Part shown: in pieces, positions 4,402 to 6,257 of the stretch
How positions within the stretch are numbered: position 1 is the first letter of the stretch
How the letters are laid out: the number at the start of each line of letters is the position of its first letter
Assembly (NCBI GenBank): GCA_013331535.1
Contig: DUGF01000092.1
Coordinates: forward strand, 1-6,257
Direction of reading: 5' to 3'
Source: Microcaldota archaeon
GTDB taxonomy: Archaea; Micrarchaeota; Micrarchaeia; Anstonellales; Bilamarchaeaceae
DNA: 6,257 bases
Notes under the pieces: model-generated
What the model saw: only the letters and a program-made list of their open reading frames with translations
Told to the model about the DNA's origin: nothing
The model's database searches: none
Position numbers and translations under genes: made by a program

Positions 4402-5844
4402 TCATGCAGTCTCAGGCCCAGGCTTCACAGCACTTGTTCCGTGATCCGAAGCTCCTGCCTTCCACCAGCTCCCGTATTTCTCCCCAAGCTGGTCCTCAAC
4501 GCTCTTTGAATTACGAATTGCATATTCAATATGGGATTTTTCAATGATTGTACTTGATTCCGAGATTGCTGAATCCCCTGCGAGTTTTATTATTCCGCTA
4601 AGGTTTCTCAGGCGCAAGGTGATTCCATTTGCATCATCAATGCGTTTTGCTATCGCCTTTGCCTCATTCAGAAGTTCAGCAACCGCATCCGAACTTGCAT
4701 GCGGGATTTTCAAATCAGTTGAAATCTCCTGTGCGCAGAATTGAGCAATTTTTTTCCTGTTCTCCGGAGTATCTGGCATGTGAGTATTCATTAACAATTC
4801 GTACCCATCACCGCGGATTCTGGAGCGTAATGGAGGAATAAGCTGCGGAAGGTCGTTGATATTTATTGAACCAACCAGAATGAAATTACATGGAACATTA
4901 TCAACGCGAACGCTTGCTCCGGTACTGGTTGGATTTCTCCCGCTTATCGGAAAATGCTTATCCTGCATGGCAGTCAAAACATGCTTTTGCAAATGTGTCA
5001 GGGTAGCTAGCTCGTCTATGAAAAGAACGCCTTCGTGGGCTTCATGAACCGAACCAGGAACAACACGGGTATATGGAAGGCTTCCGAGATTTGGATGAAT
5101 TCCATATGGATCATGCCTCACATCTCCAAGCAATTCGGTTTCGCTTGCCCCGCTTGCCTGCACGAATGTGGAACGTTTCAATGGAAGGAGAAGCTTTTTT
5201 AATTCCCGTTTAATCTCGCTCTGCATTTTTCTCTGATCTTCTGGCAAAAGAATCCGGACCATATCATTTACAGTTCTTTCATAAACAATTCGCTCTTCAA
5301 TTCCACCGGCATTTACACGGCCGGTTACAACATGATTCGGAATTCCGCTCAATGGAGAAGTCACGTTAAGCTGTCCTGACTCGACGATTTTCTCCTCATC
5401 TTCCGGACGCTTTGATGCACCGCAATGCGGACATAAAGGAACGGAAGCTGAACTCAGACCTGCGCAACGATTGCATCTGAGAAAAAGCCGTTCTGCAACA
5501 AATGCCGGAACTTCGGATGGATGAATAACCTTGCCATATTCTCTTTGAATCGTTGTTTCCTGCGCCTGTTTGCCAGGAGTAACTACCTGTATGAATGGAC
5601 GCTCGGGATTCTGCGCATTATGAACAACAAAAATTTCCTGAGACGGAGATGGTAGAACGCTTGCGACTGCCTGTGCAATCATGCTTTTTCCGGTTCCGGG
5701 CGGACCGACAAGAAGAAGATGGCGACGCTGCCTTGAAACCATGCGGGCAATGCGCACTGCCTCATCCTGACCAATGATTTTGTCAAATGGGTCTCGAGGA
5801 ATAAGTACATCCGCAGTTATTGCAAAATCGAATTTAGATGACAT
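4402..5844 (-). CDS. LonB-like AAA+ ATPase without protease domain, with zinc-ribbon insertion
   Basis: A 480-residue ATPase related to archaeal LonB. Visible in order: IIGQDEAV (23-30); Walker A GPPGTGKS (47-54); an insertion with C124xxC127-x10-C138xxC141, a zinc ribbon; the LonB-type segment ELLGDVRHDPYG (237-248); Walker B VLFIDEL (273-279); sensor 1 around GSIN (325-328); arginine finger candidates R340/R342 in PPLRSRI; and a sensor 2-like LRLRNLSG (410-417). Archaeal LonB is about 620-650 residues, with membrane helices inserted between Walker A and B and a Ser-Lys protease at the C-terminus. Here a soluble zinc ribbon takes the membrane position, and the protein stops after the ATPase with a short tail (KAGASDHGTSAVKPGPETA). 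It should hydrolyse ATP as a ring, acting as an unfoldase or remodeller, or lending ATPase power to a separate protease; its target is unknown. GGAG lies 7 bases before ATG 5844. Confidence 0.85.
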   Translation of the reverse strand: MSSKFDFAITADVLIPRDPFDKIIGQDEAVRIARMVSRQRRHLLLVGPPGTGKSMIAQAVASVLPSPSQEIFVVHNAQNPERPFIQVVTPGKQAQETTIQREYGKVIHPSEVPAFVAERLFLRCNRCAGLSSASVPLCPHCGASKRPEDEEKIVESGQLNVTSPLSGIPNHVVTGRVNAGGIEERIVYERTVNDMVRILLPEDQRKMQSEIKRELKKLLLPLKRSTFVQASGASETELLGDVRHDPYGIHPNLGSLPYTRVVPGSVHEAHEGVLFIDELATLTHLQKHVLTAMQDKHFPISGRNPTSTGASVRVDNVPCNFILVGSININDLPQLIPPLRSRIRGDGYELLMNTHMPDTPENRKKIAQFCAQEISTDLKIPHASSDAVAELLNEAKAIAKRIDDANGITLRLRNLSGIIKLAGDSAISESSTIIEKSHIEYAIRNSKSVEDQLGEKYGSWWKAGASDHGTSAVKPGPETA

Positions 5845-5851
5845 AAGTTCG

Positions 5852-5855
5852 CTCC
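5852..5855 (-). promoter_or_regulatory. Shine-Dalgarno site of the LonB-like ATPase
   Basis: GGAG on the minus strand sits 7 bases before ATG 5844, in the 22-base gap after the PDO stop codon. It supports co-transcription with separate initiation. Confidence 0.6.
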
Positions 5856-5866
5856 GGGAATTAAAG

Positions 5867-6257
5867 TTAAGGTTTAAGTTCGAGTATCTTTTTCAACACA
5901 ACATCAACCGGATAAGCACCCTCAAGTTCCAGGGTTTCGTTTATCACAGTCTTTGGAACACCCATAACATTGTATTTCTCGCTAAGAGCAGGAAATTCGG
6001 TGACCTCGACCATATCTCCGGTTACATTTGGATTAAGCATTGCAAAATCGTGCGCAAGCTTTACCGCTGGCGGACAGTACGGACACTGTGGGGTTATAAA
6101 TACCTGGATATGAACCGGAAATGAGATCGAACGAACCTGCTCTTTTAAATCGCTGGAGATTTTCGGTTCTCCGCGCGACAGATCTATAATATCCGAGAGA
6201 AACGTTGACATTTCATATCCTGCAGGAAGGCCAAAATAGCGAAGAAGACCCATCTTA
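5867..6257 (-). CDS. Protein disulfide oxidoreductase (glutaredoxin-like PDO), C-terminal half
   Basis: The reading frame is open to the right window edge, so the 5' half of the gene is missing. The visible 129 residues match the second half of archaeal PDO, a two-thioredoxin-fold protein of about 220-230 residues that makes or exchanges disulfides in the cytoplasm. YFGLPAGYEM and DIIDLSRGE match the inter-domain junction of Pyrococcus PDO. The second active site is CPYC (residues 57-60 counted from the internal Met at 6253), in VFITPQCPYCPPAV. The cis-proline loop is NVMGVPKTVI (P100), and LEGAYP is the conserved late motif. The Met at 6253 is therefore internal, not the start. The gene ends 22 bases before the LonB-like ATPase, suggesting one transcript. 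Confidence 0.9.
   Translation of the reverse strand, partial: KMGLLRYFGLPAGYEMSTFLSDIIDLSRGEPKISSDLKEQVRSISFPVHIQVFITPQCPYCPPAVKLAHDFAMLNPNVTGDMVEVTEFPALSEKYNVMGVPKTVINETLELEGAYPVDVVLKKILELKP

Overview
The window looks archaeal. It has TATA-box promoters spaced for leaderless or short-leader starts, and Shine-Dalgarno sites of the GGTGAT type. It encodes a LonB-type ATPase, an XPF/Hef-type ERCC4 nuclease and a two-domain protein disulfide oxidoreductase (PDO). The DNA is AT-rich and genes are tightly packed. The mix of proteins is reminiscent of small-genome DPANN archaea (Micrarchaeota or Diapherotrites-like), but that placement is an impression, not a demonstration.

Left part (1-3150), all on the minus strand and read right to left: a TATA-like box near 3140 drives what looks like one operon. 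Its order is a UPF0175-like helix-turn-helix protein, a PIN-domain protein of DUF3368 type, an XPF-family ERCC4-HhH nuclease, a metallo-beta-lactamase/beta-CASP exonuclease, a tRNA-His(GTG)-like element and the first codons of a hydrophobic protein. Gaps between the four protein genes are only 16-23 bases. The first two genes resemble an antitoxin/toxin pair. The next two are DNA-repair type nucleases. The tRNA-like element has a good T arm, anticodon arm and 3' acceptor strand, but no matching 5' acceptor strand can be found next to it.

Middle part (3150-4400): one plus-strand gene, a small coiled-coil plus winged-helix regulator, sits in unusually structured non-coding DNA. Upstream are an imperfect tandem repeat of about 38 bp and three inverted repeats that start with TTTGA every 22-23 bp. 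A TATA box follows, with a double ATCATGAT dyad at the expected transcription start, a leader hairpin and a 10-bp tandem repeat. Downstream is a run of perfect hairpins with a GC-rich nested stem (4075-4187). After that comes a roughly 98-bp degenerate array with a strict 7-bp period (4303-4400) that ends against the stop codon of the next gene.

Right part (4402-6257), minus strand: a PDO (C-terminal half only, cut by the window edge) is followed 22 bases later by a LonB-like AAA+ ATPase. This ATPase lacks the Lon protease domain and carries a four-cysteine zinc-ribbon insertion.

No single new defence system is proven. The most unusual items are the four-gene nuclease operon, the protease-less zinc-ribbon LonB paralogue, the incomplete tRNA-His, and the structured DNA around the winged-helix gene.
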